Assembly (NCBI GenBank): GCA_964035545.1
Contig: OZ037771.1
Location: forward strand, 6,800,690-6,864,689
Direction of reading: 5' to 3'
Source of the DNA: Bugula neritina
Taxonomy: Eukaryota; Bryozoa; Gymnolaemata; Cheilostomatida; Bugulidae
DNA: 64,000 nt
Of the stretch, positions 52,182 to 64,000 are shown one piece after another. Below the pieces are notes generated by a model that searched no databases, was not told where the DNA came from, and saw only the letters and a list, made by a program, of their open reading frames with translations. How positions within the stretch are numbered: the stretch's first letter is position 1; each line of letters opens with the position of its first letter. Made by a program: the position numbers and the translations under genes.

Positions 52182-55100
52182 ATGGATTCTTGGTTTCATG
52201 CTGCAGTGCACAGCTCTGATGGCAATCAGAAGATGGTAGCTGAAGATCCTCTAAGAAAATTATGTCTTGGCAAGCTTAAGAACGTGCCCGCCCAAGTTGT
52301 GTGTATTGCATTAGTGGTCCTACAGGCTGTGCTTCTCAATCATCATTTACAATCTGTGAGTATTGAATGCTTAATTTCTTTTAATCTCTGAGCTGGCTTT
52401 TCAAGACACAAATCACTTGGAGGTTTTGACATATCTGATTAAGTATAAATATTTACAAAAATAATATATACTATGTTTTATAATAATTATGTAATGTATA
52501 TGAAAAGGAAGCATATCCAAAATAGTTATACTGCTATTATTTAATAAAGTTCAAAATGATTATAATATATAATATAGTTTTTAGACAAAATACAATAGGC
52601 TATATACTCTATATAGCTCTATGAATTGCACATACAAGACTTTCTTTAGTTAATTTTTTTTACTAAAACTAAACTATTATAACATATATATGTAAAAATA
52701 AAACCAGATATGTTAAGCAATACGATCTGTACAAAAACTTGAATATTCTACCTGTAGACTAGCAATGACGTAAGGTTGTGGAGCTGGTTTGTGGGTGATG
52801 TTGCCGTTGTAACTAGTTTTGTTTTTACCTTTTACTTCCGAGAGTGGAGAATCAAGCATGTAGCCGATAGGCATCAAGAGCCGACAGGATTTGCTAAAGG
52901 TATTCACTGAGTGTACATACATTGTATATACATATGTATGTTTAATATGTTACTTACAGTTGATGTCCATGTATACACTATATAGGTTTTTCTTATCTGC
53001 ATTGACTTGGTGCATATCTATAAACAATTATAAGAAATTTATGGACACTTTAAAGCGGCGTAAAGTGAAATGAGTATTTATGTTATACAATTGAGCTTCA
53101 GCATATACATATATTTTTTAATTATATTAGAAATGGTAAATTACAACAAATTGCAACACCAAAATAAGTAGAAATGATAAAGCACCTATTTAAGTTATAC
53201 TTTCAAAAGAAAACTCACGCAAGTTTATAGTCGCTATCCTTATGAGAAACCCCCCCCCCATGGAAGAGCTTTTTGTTAAATCAGGCTAAGGACTTATTAA
53301 AATGAGGCACAGGAGCAATTATGACTGGATGCTCTTCCTAACATCACCAATGGTCTTTGTCTGGGCTCGAACCCATAACCCTTACTATGCAAACGCTTTA
53401 ACCCCTAGACCACGGCTGCTCCCTTGAGTTATACTTTAAACCAACACTTTTATTAGTAGCACTGTTATTGTAATTCAACAGAACTTTGCTTGTGAACGGC
53501 TCAAGTATTCCAAACCTTTACCATTATTTTTGAAGTTTTCTTCGAATAACAATAATTCCTGAATTTCTTAAAGATGTTACCAGATCTTGGGCTAAGCACA
53601 TTACACAGGCATTTTATTTTATTGCATTAGTTTTTGCATGCTAAGAAAATATAATTTTCAATTACGAAGACCTTTTACCAACATTTTTAAGGAGTTCATT
53701 TAAGTGCAGATCGCCAGGAATTAGGTTACTTTTTCTCAGACAGTTAGCACTTTCCAGGTTTCATGACCAGGTTTTCCATAATGTAATGTGTAGGCATGCT
53801 TTCATAAGCTGATGACATTCTCTAGTTTACATCTCAACAGTAATTGGTTTATAACAATTGGTAATAACTCACAACTATTGTTTTAGGTCTGCCATTTGGC
53901 AGTATCAGTTGGCTGGTATACGCAATACTGCTGGGAGCCAGGGTGGCAGTTGTGTTCAAAAAGGATTTGCACAGTGGCCATGACATTGTAGATCTAAAGC
54001 TAACAATCAGGTGGGTTCAAGGTCACACTCCGCACAATGTAGTAGCTGCAGGCTGTACATATCTTAAACTCAGTCTAGCGCTTGGTTCAATTGAATGAAT
54101 ATTGTCAGATAAAAAGAGAAAATTTTTGATTTTTGTTGAATAAAGTTGAAACTGAAATACTCAAGATTGAGTCATCACGGAGTGTATATATCAACGATGA
54201 TTTGATTTTTATTGCTGGCATATAATAACATAATGTTATAGATATATTACACCACATGTAATAATACCTAGTTATATTCACATCACGTATAATAATATTA
54301 AGCTATATTATATTAGATATAGTTGTATGTTATCATAGACTTTCACTTTATGTTTAGAGCGACATGAAATTTTATGATGAGACTATCTTGTCGTGGCCAT
54401 GAGTTGCAGCTGTTTGTATTTTTTAAAGCTCAAAACCTCTATAGTTACTTGAGTTCTCTAACTTAAATTTATCCAGCTTTGAGTATGAAGGCATTTTTTC
54501 TCCTATTACAAAAGTATGGGCCATGGTGCTTTATTCTGACAAGGGAGGTAACTCTAGAACAGCTGCTGTACACATAACATTAAGTTATATTAATATAATA
54601 ATATATAAGTTAATATTAACTTGTCATAAACTATCCTATGACCACCACCCGATCAGGATATGGCGGAGAAAGGTGAGAAAATAAGCTACCCTATGAGATG
54701 AGGGTGGGCTACAGTAGAACCCTTGTCTTTAATATTCAAGTAACACAAATCAACTAACTTCTGTATACAAAATATTTGAGGAAAACTTGTACACATGACT
54801 GAACATTTAACAAACATATAAGCATTATACATGCAGCCATAATGCGGCTATTTACTAGAAGATATGAGTCAAAGTTAATGTACTGAATTTAACATGCGCA
54901 CTGAAAAATTCTACGTTTAGAAACCACAGCCGACCCAAACTTTGTAAACAGTTCCTCTCTATATTTAAATATAACACACAAATATACTGGTAGACCTAAA
55001 ACGAGGCTTGTACTGCAAGGGAGATAATATTACACTCATTACATAAATATGTTGTGTTGCGTGTTTGATGCACTTTGGGCCTATTATGATACAGTTAAAT

Positions 55101-57736
55101 GTATTGTGCATATATAGTAGGTGTTTACTGCTACAATATCTTTGGTGCCAGTACATGCCAAAAAATAATAAAAGTTCGTAGTAATAAAAGCATAGAATAA
55201 TAATTTATATGTAGTCTGTGGGCCACATGCATGTTTACTAAACATATAGTTTGAGTGCTAAAGCATGGAGGTGGGTGTACTCGATACCCCACCCTTAATT
55301 TGATCACTAAGTAGGAGCTACACATTGCTGTGAGCATGAGCTTATATTGATTGTAATTGCCAATCCCAATATCAAAAATATTCTCTCTTTCATCTATTTA
55401 GTTGGTTATACAATAAATTTGCATTCAGTAAAGCAAATAGATACTGGCAAACGTACAGTATCAATGCTGGATAGTGAGCATTTGTCTAAGAGAACTTGAG
55501 CAAATATTAGCTAGTAAATATTTGTTCAAAAGGTTGTAGATATTTTTTAACATTGACATATAACTCAAGAATAAAAAACTTTATATATATAATCAAAATA
55601 ATTCTTATATGTGATAAACTACTTTACTTAACAACTGCTCCTCCTTGTCACCAACTAGAACAGCCATGCAAATGCAGCTGATAGCAAGCACTTGCTAGAC
55701 TAGTCATCTAGTCACATCTCATCTATAGAACAATTCAGTTGCTCTATTCAGCTTCCGACAGTTTATTATGTATTGGCCTGTTTATGACAAATCTTCAACT
55801 GCTGAACTATAACTTTTCAGAATTTTTTCCCATTATAATGTTTGATACTTTCTGTATGTTTCACTATACTTGAGCAATATAACTGAGCCATGCTCTATTT
55901 GTCCTTTAATACAATCTAATTTGCAAATTTTATACATTAGTCAGCTTTAGAAGTTAGTTTATTTTATGAAAGGTGTAGTACCTTTTATCTAATATAATAT
56001 TGTAAATATTATTAGCAACTACAATACGTATATATTTCTATTTCGCATGACGTATTATAAGTGCCTTGAATTGTCAATTATAACATTTAACATTTCAATT
56101 TACAGTATAACGGCGATTATATCTGTCCTGTTCACTATTGGCCACCACCATCACCATGAGTCATTGGCAAGAAGGGCGGCCATCTTGGCTCTGGCTAAAA
56201 TGTTCACCATTGATATACTAGACACAGTAGATATACTAGATGTTTTGTTTAACACAGCTATAGATTATGCTTCTGTAAGTATACTGAGTAATTTGTAGAT
56301 AGGCTTATGTAAAATCTATTGTTCATAAAAACCTGAGTCTTCAATGTTTTATTTTTCCAACCTATAAAACCAAATTTGGCTGATGATGCATGGCCAGACC
56401 ATGTCAAAATATCTATTGGTTGAGACTTCTGCTATGATCAAACAAAAGCAAACCTACGTAGCATGAGTACATAAGCTTTTAAAACTTTAGTAACTTAAAA
56501 GTTGAGCTAATTGGAAATTAGAGTTTCATACTAATTTGACCAGAGGTTTGAACAAGTGTATTGTCTATTAATGTTGCTTAAGCAATATTTGTTCTAAAAT
56601 AAGTGATTTTAGTAAAAACACTATTTAGTTGTGAAAAAATCTTGAGCTCTTTCACAGCAATGGTCAGTTATAGGTGCTGTTATGTAATTAGTATGTTGGT
56701 GTTCTGCAGGAGTTTCCAGTGTCTCTTGAGGACTTTGTGCTGGCAGTTGTTACACTGAACCTTATTCGTCCAACCATTGTTCTCCTGAGCCTGTTTGTTG
56801 ACCACTATGCACACACCAGGGGGAGCAAGCAGATGAAGATGGCAAAGGCCTTTGCTGGTGAGAGAACATTTATAGACTGAACATATTATAAATTTATATA
56901 GTCTGCCTTCAACATTGCTCACATAATATATGCATTACAAGGTGATACCTATTTAATCATAATTTTCAAAAGCTTTCTAAATTAGTCAACCTGAGGCCAA
57001 AAGTTAGACCTTTTATATAAATTCAAAAATGTGGTCTTAATTTGACCATATTCTAGATCCCAAGTGCCTTTCTCCATAGCAAAGTTGTTTCCTATGCATT
57101 TAGCACTCATTCTAGTGATGATTATCGTTGACTGAACGATTCAAAAGTTTTGTTATTTTCTTGTCTAAACATTTTTATAACAATTATATTTTAGCTTTAG
57201 GAACTTGTGGCAATATTATTGTGATAGGTTATTTGTAACTGCATCAAGTAGTGTGCTGAAAACGAAAGTTTCCAAAATAAAAGTGCTAGCTCTTTTTTCT
57301 TGGTGTTGGCAGTGATACCCCCTTCGCATCAATTTGCTACACAACGCATGGCAATTATTTATTAGCCCAAAGCAGGAATATACTGACTGCAGGTAATAAC
57401 TTGTTCATATTTGTAGAGCTGTGTCTGCTAAACATACCGCTGCTGTGTATCAGAGTCTATATATCAATCAAATACAATGATCAGATCTCAGTGTTCCTAG
57501 TCAAGAACGTTCTCTCAATCATGTACGCCATAGTAGAGATCTATGACTGTATATTTGATCTCTCCGAGCTAGAGCAAACTGACAAGGCCGAAGCTGATTT
57601 TGTCAATGTCGAGAAAGCGTACACTAATAAAGCATGTGAGCCGGATGACCCGATTAAGCAAGAAACAAATAAGAAAAATGGCGTCACTTCAACACCTGTT
57701 TCCCTTAAACCAAGTAGTAAAGAAGTTTCTTTTTAA
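52182..57736 (+). CDS. TMEM121-like: TMEM121-like multi-pass membrane protein
   Basis: Six exons, plus strand: 52182-52355, 52758-52899, 53887-54010, 56106-56274, 56710-56857, 57417-57736. All are GT-AG with agreeing phases (0,1,2,0,1), giving 358 residues against about 320 in vertebrate TMEM121. Recognisable parts are WFVGDVAVV (compare the family's VLVGDVCFL helix), DILDTVDILDVLF (compare DLLDLLD) and DQISVFLVKNVLSIMYAIVE (compare the last helix with VGKNVV). Helices: residues about 34-52, 64-82, 108-127, 142-157, a pair around 215-240, then 270-290 and 300-320. The hydrophilic tail (EQTDKAEADF onward) is probably cytosolic. A run GHHHHHE lies between helices 4 and 5. The family's biochemical role is poorly known. 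Intron 2 contains a SINE; intron 3 (54011-56105) is AT-rich with no recognised gene; introns 4 and 5 exceed 400 bp and look plain. Confidence 0.8.
53213..53423 (-). mobile_element. tRNA-derived SINE in TMEM121-like intron 2
   Basis: Minus-strand copy with GGATGCTCTTCCTAACATCA and the head GGGCTCGAACCC (B-box complement) and CCCCTAGACCACGGCTGCTC. The tail carries a run of nine C residues at about 53251. Confidence 0.8.
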
Positions 57737-57792
57737 AGTCAACTCAAAGTGACTTTACTTCAATCGAAAATCTCTCAAGAGCTTGTCTAAAG

Positions 57793-57798
57793 AATAAA
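57793..57798 (+). terminator. Poly(A) signal of the TMEM121-like gene
   Basis: AATAAA lies 57 bases after the stop codon TAA at 57736, followed by a T/G-rich stretch. It implies a short 3' UTR. Confidence 0.55.
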
Positions 57799-60176
57799 TG
57801 CATTGTTTCTTGCTTATATATATGGTAGGCATGCTTAACTTTGTCCTGGGATCTAGACTTTACAGTATATAGACCTACCTTGCAGGGTACATGCACTGTA
57901 GTGAATATACCTTTACTGTGATGATTGTACCTTGAATTTCAAGAGCAAGTATCTAAATAATGAAACGGTACCTACTATAACAGTAGACATCAAGGAAGAA
58001 ATGTTGCTTAGTGACACACAGCTTAAAAATACTGAAATTTATACAAATTTGTTAAAGAGGAAAAGAAGACCTTTTTACTGCATAGATTATCAATTTGAAG
58101 CATTATTTTATAACCTCAAAATATTTTTATACATGGAATAGCTTCTGTGTAATTAACTTTCAACTTATTTTTATGTGTAGTTTTAATTTATTAGAAAGCA
58201 TATTTCTTTATCATGGTCATTGAGCTAAAAAGTGCATTATATAATAATAATTATATTATCGTTATATAATAGTCATCATAGTACTTTTATTACTGGCAGC
58301 GTAAGCTCATTACCCAGTAGTGCATTCCACCTGATCCTTATGACAACTAATTGCATTTTTTGCTGTCCTCCACTTTTTCTGCCACTTTTCAGGTAAACAC
58401 CCCTTTTAGTGATCCTCTTGTAATGTTTTAGTAGCTACAAGTGTACAAACAGCTTGCGTTAGCATAGCTAAAACTGGCTTCATCAGTTTTCATTTAAGTG
58501 CAGTAACCTAGAAATTGCAGTGTAACCTAAGTTCTTCAACTTTCTAATTTCCTCATTACTTTTAGTGACTAATCTGAACCATTACTTTTTGTTAAAACTT
58601 AATGCGTTTTTATATAATGTTACAATTTCTTATTAAAAATAAATATAATTTTTGCATGAACATAAAACAGAATCAATGAAACCAGAAACCCAGAAAATGG
58701 ATGCTTGTTACAAATGAATCATGATGACTTGTGTAACTTTTTGCTACCCATTCTTTGCATACATATTCCTACATGAGAAAGACAACAGTAGTAGTCTGAA
58801 GGGATAATCAAATCAGGAAGTTTTCATGACAAGCACACATGGCTTTTAGATATTGCAGAGTTATTCAACACAAATATTTTTGCTGGCGAAAGTTTTGGAC
58901 TAAAATAACATTGTGTGCTGATATCAACAAAATTATGAAGTTAACAGAGATTTTTGTAAAGAGATTCAAATGCGTGCAATTACATAATTTTAAAAAGGAT
59001 TATAATCAAATCAGATTGCTTTGATCAACATATTTTGTTATGGGTTATGGATACGACATGCTTACATTAAAAACAATGAGAGAAAGAAAATGCCATTCAT
59101 TACAAAAATAACATACATTGCAACAGATCTTAAAGCAGCACATTAGGCGCTAGTCAAGATTACAGACTACTATACATTTTAGTGCTAAAAATTACTCTTG
59201 CTAAATATGTTTGTGTGTGAATAGCTATAGTCTAGACAACTATAAAAACTCACTTCAACAAAAAAGGAATATGTGCTTTTTTATTTCTGTCGGTAAAATC
59301 ACAGTTAGTTTAAATTGATGTTCAACACATATATTATATACAAAATATATGTTATAATTATAATGTATAATACATATATTATAGTCTATATATTATACTT
59401 GTTATAGAATAATGTACACTATTTGCTTGCATGTTAATCTACGTCACACTCGTAATGCTATCTGATATAAAAACACTGCACAATGTTACATCATGCTTTT
59501 TGCTCAAAGCTTATGATACATCTAATATCCCAGTCAGTCACGTCAGCTGTTCAAGTTATGGAATATCTTAGTTGTTCTATTGTTTACACAACCCTTCCAT
59601 GCTCTCCCATTGTTTATTGTCTTGGCTGGCAAGATAGATTTATATCCGCTTGTCTTTTGGTGACCTAGTCTTTGTACAAGGACAAAGAAAGCCATTATTA
59701 CAATACATCAGTTGGCTAGAGCATGCAAAACTAACGCTGAATTATATGAATATCACCATTAACAATCTGAATTTAGTGTATATATACTGCCAATACCTCT
59801 ACAGCAGTTAGAACAGTGGTTTGACATCTTTATTTGCCGGTACACTTAAGAGACTAGCTAGTCTACTTTGCTACTTTTCATGATATGCATGTTCCCTATA
59901 GCAACACATTGGTACCACACATCTTGGAGCTTTTATCAAAATAATATGTTATATATTTTATCTCAAAAAAATAGCAAAGCACAACACTGTATGAAAACAA
60001 AATATAGAGGTTTTTAATCAAGCAAATGGCAAAAAACACTTATAATTTTATAAGTAGATTATCTAACTTAACTATACGTATGACAACATAACGTTTCATA
60101 TGTTATTGAAAGCAAAAAAATAACATATGTTTTAACAAATCCTGGATTGTGTGAGCATTTTGATGCTAGTACAGCT
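57799..60176. other. Intergenic between converging TMEM121-like and Bcl-2-like genes
   Basis: The two genes point toward this stretch. It is AT-rich, with no exon, RNA or repeat of note apart from short TATA-rich palindromic words near 59330-59400. Confidence 0.5.
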
Positions 60177-62878
60177 CTAGTCTTGCTGTAGCTTTTTTGG
60201 GTAGACAGCGAGATGTTTGTGTTGAGAGCAGGCAATACCGGCAGCCACCCTCTGGTCTTTCATCGTAGGCATCAAAGGTAGCAAGTAAGGCAGGCTAGAT
60301 TTGTCATTCAATATCTCCTGAAAATACAAGTTTATAGACTTCATTTTTAACTAACATTTTTCAGTGTTCTGATCTCTATAGAGTAGAGGTCCAAGTGTTA
60401 ATTTTTCCACCGAATTACAGAAATAAGGCACTTGGAACTTTGTTGTTCTTCTAGTATTGCTGCTTTTGCTGCCAGTTGTAATCTAATAACTTTAAATACA
60501 TTTGTCTGGATAGACAGGGTACAAAATATAACTAGTCGGTGGCCATACTCACCCAGCTGCCCCCTTTACCATGGATCCACTCGTGTACTCCATTCACACT
60601 GAAGTATTCATCTGTCCACCGGACAATCTTACTTAGCGTTTCAATGTGATAGCACAGGGCAAGAGGCTTAGCAGCTACCAGTATGGCATAAGAAAGAGCT
60701 TGGATGTAGGCAACCATCTGCAAGATTTTTTAATTTAGTTTCATGGGCATGATAATGTAACTTCATGATAGTGTAGGGTTATCAGAATGAACAAACTGGT
60801 AAAAACTTTACTACGAGGTTTTAGAATATAATTTAAAAAACAAGTAAAAAAGTTAGACGAAAAAGTTTTTTTGCCTCCATTGGGATTTGAACCACAAATC
60901 TCATGCTTGCAAGCAGGTACACTAGCCATTACACCACCAGGGTAAACTTATCACTGGTGGCTGTTTTTGAGAAGCCCCTTAACTTACTAGCAGAACCTTT
61001 GGCCAGGAGAGCTCATCTACCCCATGGATGCCATTGAGAGTTCTATAGAGAGATCTGGCTGAAGCTCTGGTGCTGTAGATGTTGTCCACTAGGTGCCTCG
61101 TCACGACTCGCATGTAGTTGGACTTGAATATCTCAAGATGGTCACTCGAAACTATGTAAGCAGAAGATATACATTATATCACATCTATATAAATGGAACC
61201 GTATAGGGAGCAGCTGTGGTTCAGGGGTTGAAGCATTTGCTTTGTGCATAGGAAATCATGGGTTCAAACTCTGACAAAGGCCTTTGGTGATGTTAGGAAG
61301 AGCATCCAGTCATAATTGCTTTTGTTCCTCATCTAAACAAGTACTTAGCCTGTTCTAACAAAAATTCTTTCCATCAGAGGTTTCTCACAGGGATAGCAAC
61401 TATAAACTTTCGTGAGTGAGTTGTAAATAGAATTATGACATAATATTTGATTAGATATAAATGTTTCTAACATATAGTATGCACTTAGATTTGCTTATCA
61501 CAAAAGCATTTACAGCACATGCTTACACTCACATTGAGAAAATGCTTTTGAAACCAATATTTTATCAGTTTGATGTACTTAATTAATTTTGATGAGATGT
61601 TTCTAACTTCTATTTTAACTTTTTATCATCAACAAATTATGCAAGGCTAAAATTAGTTCAGATAAAACAAAGCATATATTATGCATGGCTTTTCAGTGCT
61701 AGTTTTTTAATTAGCATTATTACTAAAGCAATGTAGTGACCATTTAAGTTTTTTCCTCCTAGGAATTGTCGAGAAGGCAAAAACTGAAGCAACTAAAATA
61801 ATATAGTCACGATTTATGCATTGCTAAGCAGTTTACATACCCCAAATCAGTAATGTTTATTTTATCATATCACTACAAAACAAACTACTAGCTAGTGATT
61901 AGCAAATTGTAAGAAGTTCGATTATTTAGAAACAAAAAGTACTAATCATAGTAACAGACATGTTTAAACTACATTCATACATCAGTATTATATATCAACT
62001 CACTCCATTTATTTGGAATATAACAATGTGTGTGATAACACCTCACCATTATACATACTATACTGGATTGATAGTTGCTTACAAATTAGTTCCATAGCAT
62101 CTATGAGAGAGTTGGTCACTCCAAGAAGTCTGCCTTTCACATTCTCTCCCAGCTTTCTGCTGTCCAAAAATCTGTTAAGACTACGGCACGCTTCTTCTCT
62201 TATTGGTTGAGTGATAGTCAGCAAAGAACTGTCAAAACTGGTGAAAATATTGTTGAAATCAGATGTGTGTGTATCAGTAATGGAATTAAATTATATATAA
62301 AAAAATAAGTGTGATTGGCAATGAACAGCAAACTATACAGTAGAACCAAATGCTATTAAACAATATCACAACAGATAAAGTTAGGAATGACCTACTTGAC
62401 TTTGCACATCATGTTTTATGAGTCAAACGCTTATGCTGTTTGAGTTAATTATTATATTTTTTTATGTTATGTTATATGCAATTAATAGGTATACATACGT
62501 GTGTTTCACCAACTCTGCTATCACTATCATAAACCCATTCACTTCATCAATGTCTAAATCTACTGGAGTTTTCTTCCCATTGTCATCCAAGTCCATAGAT
62601 TCATCAGTTAGCAACAGACTGCCAGTGCTCGTGAAGCTGGTATCCCAGTCATCTATTCTATTCCATCTACTTGCAGTAACTTTAGACTCGTCAGATGAAG
62701 AGCTCAGTGTGGGACTTCCTGTAGCCTCAGTTCTATATCTAGTGAATGAGCTGCTAGAGACCGGTTCATTTGTTTGATTCACCTCCTCCATCCTTGCTGA
62801 GTTTGGTACAACAGAACTGAGAGACTCGTCACTGCAGCTGAAGAATGCATCTGATGCTTGGTCAAAGTTGCTATCCAT
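60177..62878 (-). CDS. Divergent Bcl-2-like protein (BH1/BH2 segments), no tail anchor
   Basis: Five exons, minus strand: 62499-62878, 62047-62237, 60988-61151, 60553-60717, 60177-60317, phases 2,1,0,0, giving 346 residues. The ATG at 62878 directly follows TTACAG, so a 5' UTR intron is possible; an in-frame ATG at 62887 is an alternative. Residues 1-127 are Ser- and acid-rich and look disordered. Residues about 235-254 (GVDELSWPKVLLMVAYIQAL) resemble BH1, with Trp240 at the place of the invariant BH1 Trp. Residues 290-300 (HEWIHGKGGSW) resemble BH2 (WIQ-NGGW). The last intron falls directly after the BH2 Trp, where BCL2-family genes have a conserved intron. The 46-residue tail has no hydrophobic anchor, and no LxxxGD BH3 core is obvious. 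Apoptosis control is a family inference only. Intron 2 holds a SINE, intron 3 a tRNA-like element. Confidence 0.62.
60873..60943 (-). mobile_element. tRNA-like SINE head in intron 3 of the Bcl-2-like gene
   Basis: Minus strand shows CCTGGTGGTGTAATGGCTAG (A-box region), CTTGCAAGC in the anticodon region and GGTTCAAATCCC (B box). It shares the CTTGCAAGC signature with the tRNA-like elements in the transporter introns and so probably belongs to one family. Confidence 0.6.
61207..61420 (+). mobile_element. tRNA-derived SINE in Bcl-2-like intron 2
   Basis: The best-preserved head: GGAGCAGCTGTGGTTCAGGG (A box) and ATGGGTTCAAACTC (B box), followed by the family body GATGTTAGGAAGAGCATCCA and the tail GGGATAGCAACTATAAACTT. 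Confidence 0.85.
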
Positions 62879-64000
62879 CTGTAACATGCCACTTCAACAA
62901 TAACCATAATGTATGCATTACAGTTATTCATATGCAAGAGACCAAAAGCGTATGAGGGGGACACAACTGTCATTCTTCCAATTATTACACTTACCTTCAA
63001 AATAATTTGTGCTTACATAACAATAAATGACAAACTATAACTATTAGCAGTTATTTGTAAAAAAGGAAATTTTGCAGAAAAAAATTAGTTTGGTTGGAAC
63101 AAAATTTAGAGTTGTCTTCTTTGTCCAAGGTAAAAGTAAAATTAATATTGCTCTTGTACAGGTTTGATGTTGATAAGTTACTCCGTGACATGTATATACA
63201 GTGTATCTGTATGATATGTACAGGCAACATATATGTCCATGATGCAGTTTATTTACAAAAGCTGACATAAACCAAAAATCGATTTGCATTGTAATTCAAT
63301 ATATAAGAAAGAATTTAATTTGAGCCAGTTTTTGAATTTGGACGCTTCTTTATATAATATTAGGACTATTTTAACTTAACAATAATCCTATGGAATATAT
63401 AAAATTTTTATTCACATCAGCAAAAAATTAAATTCAGAGTGAATTTCAAATTTGGAAGGCAAATGTTTATCCTTAGGCTTAAGCAGTTATTTGCATTGCT
63501 GACATGGGACAAGCAGTAACAGGTGTAACAAGCTATAGTTGAGTGATGAGTCACAGGCACTACATGGCACTTTGACAAGCAGCCACAAAACCCCAGGTAT
63601 TAGCTGTTAGATATTAGTAGGTAATAGTAGTTGGTTTTTCCAAAAATTGTAGCCATTACTTTGACTATATAGGTTTATATAGGTTTAATAATATGTAACA
63701 CAAGCTAGAATACATCTCATGCTTACAGAGAATAATTTTGACTATCAGTTCGAAAAACCTCAAGAATAATTCTGGCCATAATTGATTTTAAAAAAAACTG
63801 TGAGCTAGTTGTAAACTTTTCAGTTTTATTACAATTAACAAGTGAATGTTCAAAAATTTTTACCAAATTTTTTTTATAAATATGATCAATGTCAGTATTT
63901 TTAAAGTCCTTGTTATTGAAAAGGTTACAATTTTAATTACTTACATTAGCTCTCACTTTGCAGACTTTAAACTCTTACACTCACTAAGCAAATGAGAAAG
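62879..64000. other. Upstream of the Bcl-2-like gene
   Basis: Likely holds the promoter and possibly a non-coding first exon, since the first coding ATG sits right after an acceptor-like TTACAG. Nothing else was recognised up to the window edge. Confidence 0.4.

Overview
This is eukaryotic, animal-type genomic DNA. It is AT-rich, its genes are split by GT-AG introns, and it carries tRNA-derived SINEs, microsatellites and minisatellites. The gene content (SLC60/MFSD4-type transporters, a TMEM121-like membrane protein, a Ly6/uPAR three-finger protein, a divergent Bcl-2-like protein, an RRM protein) suggests a marine invertebrate, possibly a lophotrochozoan. That placement is an inference. Almost none of the real coding sequence lies in long ORFs, so I rebuilt genes by joining exons whose splice sites and reading phases agree; every gene below closes in phase.

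Region 1 (about 2.2-34.5 kb, minus strand) is a tandem cluster of three eight-exon major-facilitator genes, called A, B and C here and resembling MFSD4B/NaGLT1. A (2267-11085) has an in-frame stop in exon 5. B (14765-23712) is intact and looks like a chimera: exons 1-6 and their introns match A, while exons 7-8 and intron 6 (including a SINE) match C. C (27302-34520) is intact and older in divergence. Intron 1 of A and B holds a non-LTR reverse-transcriptase remnant split by a tRNA-like SINE. B alone carries a 920-bp insertion there.

Region 2 (34.5-42.4 kb) is mostly intergenic, with TA arrays and a stretch of cryptically simple sequence. It contains one small minus-strand gene for a secreted Ly6/uPAR three-finger protein (38254-38994), with a TATA box and a poly(A) signal.

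Region 3 (42.4-48.2 kb, plus strand) is an eight-exon gene for a 534-residue RRM protein. Exon 7 is a 21-bp minisatellite coding for twelve tandem heptapeptides, and intron 4 ends in a separate 20-bp minisatellite. Downstream are a 24-bp VNTR (49.15-49.6 kb) and a foldback element with 75-bp near-perfect inverted arms (49.78-50.13 kb).

Region 4 (52.2-57.7 kb, plus strand) is a six-exon gene for a 358-residue TMEM121-like membrane protein. Region 5 (60.2-62.9 kb, minus strand) is a five-exon gene for a 346-residue protein with BH1- and BH2-like segments, an intron placed after the BH2 tryptophan as in Bcl-2 genes, and no tail anchor. A dispersed tRNA-derived SINE family of about 210-220 bp has at least five clear copies in the window.

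Apart from the transporter array, nothing suggests that neighbouring genes act together. All functional names come from motif recognition by eye, without database searches.
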